Assembly: GCF_001424195.1 (NCBI RefSeq)
Contig: NZ_LMOO01000008.1
Coordinates: forward strand, 310,001 to 374,000
Direction: 5' to 3'
Origin: Cellulomonas sp. Leaf334
GTDB lineage: Bacteria > Actinomycetota > Actinomycetes > Actinomycetales > Cellulomonadaceae
Length of the DNA: 64,000 nucleotides
Position numbers and translations under genes: made by a program. The notes under the pieces are model-generated. The model worked only from the letters and a program-made list of their open reading frames with translations, ran no database searches and was not told the origin of the DNA. Below are positions 61,548 to 64,000 of this stretch, piece after piece; position 1 is the first letter of the stretch; each line of letters opens with the position of its first letter.

Positions 61548-62909
61548 TCAGTCGGCGCGGACCACCGTGTCGGCCAGCACCGACCGCAGCAGCGGCCGCG
61601 AGGTCTCGGTCGCGGCGAACACCAGCGCGCAGCCGCCCGTCAGGAACGCGACGAGCATCAGCGGTCCCTGCGGCGAGGACACGGCCGCCAGGCCGAGCAG
61701 CGGGTAGAACATCACGAGAGCCGTCATGGCGGACCCCACCGCGACGAACAGCAGCGGCACGAGCACGGCGCGTCGGCGCACGGAGTCGTGCAGCTCGACG
61801 GGGGTGCCGGCCAGGTTCTGCAGCGCGATCTCCCGGCGCCGGTCCAGCACGTTCGCCGCCTGCGCGATCCCCGCGGACACGGCAGCCAGCAGGAACGCCA
61901 CCACGAGCGTGACCATCGCGCCGGTCACCAGGTCGTCCATGAGGATCGCGCCCTGCGGGTCGTCGGACATGTCGACCGCGACGATCGACGGCAGGACCGC
62001 GAGCGCCCCGGCCACGAACCCGGCGAGCCCCAGCCCGCCGACCACGCGCCACGCAGCCTTGGGGTCGTCGAGGAGCCGACGCGCGGCGAGCAGCAGCCGG
62101 GCGGGGGTCGTCGCGCGGCGCAGCTGCACCTTGCCGACGATCCCCAGCACCCACGGCCCGACGGCGTTGAGGGTCGCGAAGCCGACGGCCATCGCGCCGA
62201 TGAGCGCGGCGGCGGCTGTGGCGCCGAGCGACCCTGCGACGGCACTGATCACCATGAAGACGCCGATCCCGACGACGGCGACCACCACCCGCAGCCAGGT
62301 CATCTTCTTCGGCGTCTCCCGCCGGGCCACACCGAGCGGCGACACGCTCACGCGCCGCAGCGACACCGCACCGGACAGGGCGGCCAGGAGCGGGACCGCC
62401 ACCAGTGCGATCGCGAGCCCCTCCCACCCGACCCACAGCTCGGCGACGCTGAACGTGGTGCCCTGGAACGGCAGCAGTGCGCAGACGGGCAGCAGAACCA
62501 GGTAGAGCACGATGCCGAGGACCGCCCCGACGAGTCCCTGCCAGGCGGTCTCGGTGACGGTCAGGCCGACCACCTCGCGCGGTGTCGCGCCGAGCAGACG
62601 GAGGGTGGCCAAGCGGGCGTCCCGACGGGCCACGCCCAGGCGAGCGGCGGCACCGGCCAGGGTGATGAGGGGAACGACGAGGAGGACCACGGCGATCCAC
62701 GCGAGGATCACGTAGACGCCGGCGTCGTCGCCCTGCCCTTCGGGGACCGGCACCTGCGCGCGCGTGGTGAACCCCATCAGGCCGCCGACCACACTGAGCG
62801 TGAGACCGGTCGTCACGGCGAACGCGGTGATCGCCAGACCCGTCGTCACGCGCGCGTCCCGCCCGCCCGCCCGCTGGAACCGGGGTGCGAGCGCGAGGAC
62901 GGCGTTCAT
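61548..62909 (-). CDS. FtsX-like ABC permease
   Basis: A 453-aa permease with about eight to ten helices, including the FtsX-type core with ARLGVARRDARLATLRLLGATPREV, followed by helices for each half. MacB/LolCE-like exporters move lipoproteins or peptides using the partner ATPase, whose stop overlaps this ATG (ATGA). Confidence 0.85.
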   Translation of the reverse strand: MNAVLALAPRFQRAGGRDARVTTGLAITAFAVTTGLTLSVVGGLMGFTTRAQVPVPEGQGDDAGVYVILAWIAVVLLVVPLITLAGAAARLGVARRDARLATLRLLGATPREVVGLTVTETAWQGLVGAVLGIVLYLVLLPVCALLPFQGTTFSVAELWVGWEGLAIALVAVPLLAALSGAVSLRRVSVSPLGVARRETPKKMTWLRVVVAVVGIGVFMVISAVAGSLGATAAAALIGAMAVGFATLNAVGPWVLGIVGKVQLRRATTPARLLLAARRLLDDPKAAWRVVGGLGLAGFVAGALAVLPSIVAVDMSDDPQGAILMDDLVTGAMVTLVVAFLLAAVSAGIAQAANVLDRRREIALQNLAGTPVELHDSVRRRAVLVPLLFVAVGSAMTALVMFYPLLGLAAVSSPQGPLMLVAFLTGGCALVFAATETSRPLLRSVLADTVVRAD

Positions 62910-63592
62910 CGGGTGGCCTCCGCGTGGCGCACCAGACCGTCGCGCACCTCGATACGACGGTCGCACCAGTCGGCGACCTGCGCGTCGTGGGTCACGACGA
63001 CGAGCGATGCCCCGGCAGCCTTCGTCGTCTCGGTGAGGATCCGCATCACGTCGTGGCCGGTGGCCTGGTCGAGGGCCCCCGTCGGCTCGTCGGCGAAGAC
63101 GACCGCGGGACCGGTGATGAGGGCCCGCGCCACGGCGACGCGCTGCGCCTGCCCGCCGGACAGCTCCCCGGGCCGTCGGCCCTCCATGCCTGCGAGCCCG
63201 AGCGACCCCAACCACCGTCCCGCCAGATCGGTGGCCTCCCTCCGCGGGGTGCCCAGGAGCATCGCCGGCAGCGCCACGTTCTCGATCGCGGGCAGCTCCG
63301 AGAGCAGCTGGCCGAACTGGAACACGAAGCCGTAGCGCCGCCTGCGCAGGAGCGAGCGCTCGCGGTCGGACAGACCGCCGACCTCCCGGCCGTCGAGCGC
63401 GACCGTGCCGGCGTCGGGCAGCAGGATGCCCGCGAGGCAGTGCAGCAGCGTGGACTTGCCGGAGCCCGACGGGCCCATGACGGCGAGCGACTCCCCGTCG
63501 GCGAGGTCGACGTCGACCCCGGCGAGCGCGGTCGTCGTGCCGAAGCGCTTGACCAGGCCGCGGGCGGACAGGCGTGGGGTGGCGGTGTTCAT
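62906..63592 (-). CDS. ABC transporter ATP-binding protein (LolD/MacB-like)
   Basis: A 228-aa compact ATPase: Walker A GPSGSGKST, Q-loop VFQFGQLL, signature LSGGQAQRVAVARAL and Walker B VVFADEPTGALD. Standard length and motifs for the LolD/MacB group. ATG at 63592 is the natural domain start. Coupled to the FtsX-like gene. Confidence 0.92.
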   Translation of the reverse strand: MNTATPRLSARGLVKRFGTTTALAGVDVDLADGESLAVMGPSGSGKSTLLHCLAGILLPDAGTVALDGREVGGLSDRERSLLRRRRYGFVFQFGQLLSELPAIENVALPAMLLGTPRREATDLAGRWLGSLGLAGMEGRRPGELSGGQAQRVAVARALITGPAVVFADEPTGALDQATGHDVMRILTETTKAAGASLVVVTHDAQVADWCDRRIEVRDGLVRHAEATR

Positions 63593-63850
63593 GGTGCCCA
63601 GGCTGCCCGGGGCGGCGGGCGTCCGGCATCGGCCCCCGGGCTCGGCCGGTCGGTCGCCGTGTGCCCCCTGAGGCGGACGCACCGCGGGACGTCTACGCCG
63701 GACGGGTGACGGGGTGGGCGAAGTCATCGTGCGAACCATCCCGAAGACCGCATCTCCGATGGATGAAGGTTCAACCAGATCGTACGGTCGTGACATGCCG
63801 ATCGACGGAGCCCGGCGCAGCCACCCGACCGACCGGAAGCAGGCCCACCC

Positions 63851-64000
63851 ATGAGCACGACCCTCGACCAGACCCTCGCCAGCGCGCTCGAGATCGACGG
63901 TGCGACCGCCGTCGCCCTCGTCGACTACGAGAGCGGCATGTCCCTCGGGCACCTGGGCACCGGGATCGACCTCGACGTCGCCGCGGCCGGCAACACCGAG
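63851..64000 (+). CDS. Roadblock/LC7 domain protein, 5' part
   Basis: The first 50 codons are visible: MSTTLDQTLASALEIDGATA, then LVDYESGMSLG and AAAGNTE, which match the actinobacterial roadblock/LC7 domain. These small proteins often act with GTPases or histidine-kinase-like partners encoded next to them. The gene runs off the window, so length and partners are unknown. A 258-bp gap, in which I see no gene, precedes it. Confidence 0.75.
   Translation, partial: MSTTLDQTLASALEIDGATAVALVDYESGMSLGHLGTGIDLDVAAAGNTE

Noticed and set aside
63593..63850. Small gene between the ABC ATPase and the roadblock gene
   Set aside because: No frame with a ribosome-binding site or recognisable protein wording was found in the 258 bp.

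Overview
The window is dense, very GC-rich DNA with many GTG starts, ATGA or TGATG gene junctions and almost no spacer. It reads as the chromosome of a cellulolytic actinobacterium, most likely Cellulomonas or a close relative. The main evidence is a secreted GH48 exoglucanase with three FN3 modules and a C-terminal CBM2, the architecture of Cellulomonas fimi CbhB. Other support comes from WhiB, GlnR and Crp regulators, from nth/crp/RidA/whiB/ponA and thioredoxin/glnR neighbourhoods shared with other actinobacteria, and from recR-dnaX and ask-asd blocks.

Layout. 1-9573: allantoin (purine) catabolism, with an NCS1 permease, racemase, allantoinase, inverted DUF1275 protein, acetamidase/formamidase, AtzH-like/amidase fusion, PucG-type aminotransferase and AllC-type amidohydrolase; two tandem 18-bp dyads precede it. 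9587-17182: HAD phosphatase, alpha/beta hydrolase, class V PLP enzyme, MMPL transporter and P-type cation ATPase. 17183-20014: PIG-L and macro-domain genes, then about 900 bp without genes that is bracketed by two near-identical terminators and holds a cluster of DnaA-box-like 9-mers. 20011-25485: dtd, asparaginase, DUF2516, a PIN/Phd toxin-antitoxin pair, FUSC transporter, YgfZ, FABP/nitrobindin-like protein and a 35-aa membrane protein. 25526-30855: DsrE, DUF4395, thioredoxin, GlnR, NhaA and an alpha/beta hydrolase with a lost nucleophile. 30845-37553: nth, an RsiG-like protein behind a FliA-type promoter match, crp, RidA, DUF4177, whiB, bifunctional PBP and metallophosphoesterase. 37791-41629: tRNA-Pro(CGG), a small secreted peptidoglycan-binding-like protein, and a kinase/regulator/DUF4097 operon. 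41757-49057: GH48 cellulase with a structured leader, then two ABC exporters headed by a GntR (YtrA-type) repressor. 49199-58000: animal-type haem peroxidase, asd, ask, a secreted CBM2-Cip1-like protein, an ABC exporter, DUF5063 and recR. 57896-64000: dnaX, a BBE-type flavoenzyme, a LolD/FtsX-like exporter and the start of a roadblock/LC7 gene.

How genes work together. Allantoin import, racemisation and hydrolysis feed allantoate to AllC. PucG can then turn ureidoglycine into oxalurate, and the neighbouring AtzH-amidase fusion is a plausible oxalurate hydrolase. GlnR, the global nitrogen regulator, is in the same window, although I found no convincing GlnR box upstream of the operon. GH48 and the Cip1-like protein are two separate cellulose-targeted secreted proteins. 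The most interesting unexplained signals are the RsiG-like gene with its own FliA-type promoter, the insulated DnaA-box cluster, the hydrolase fusion, and the hairpin-rich cellulase leader.
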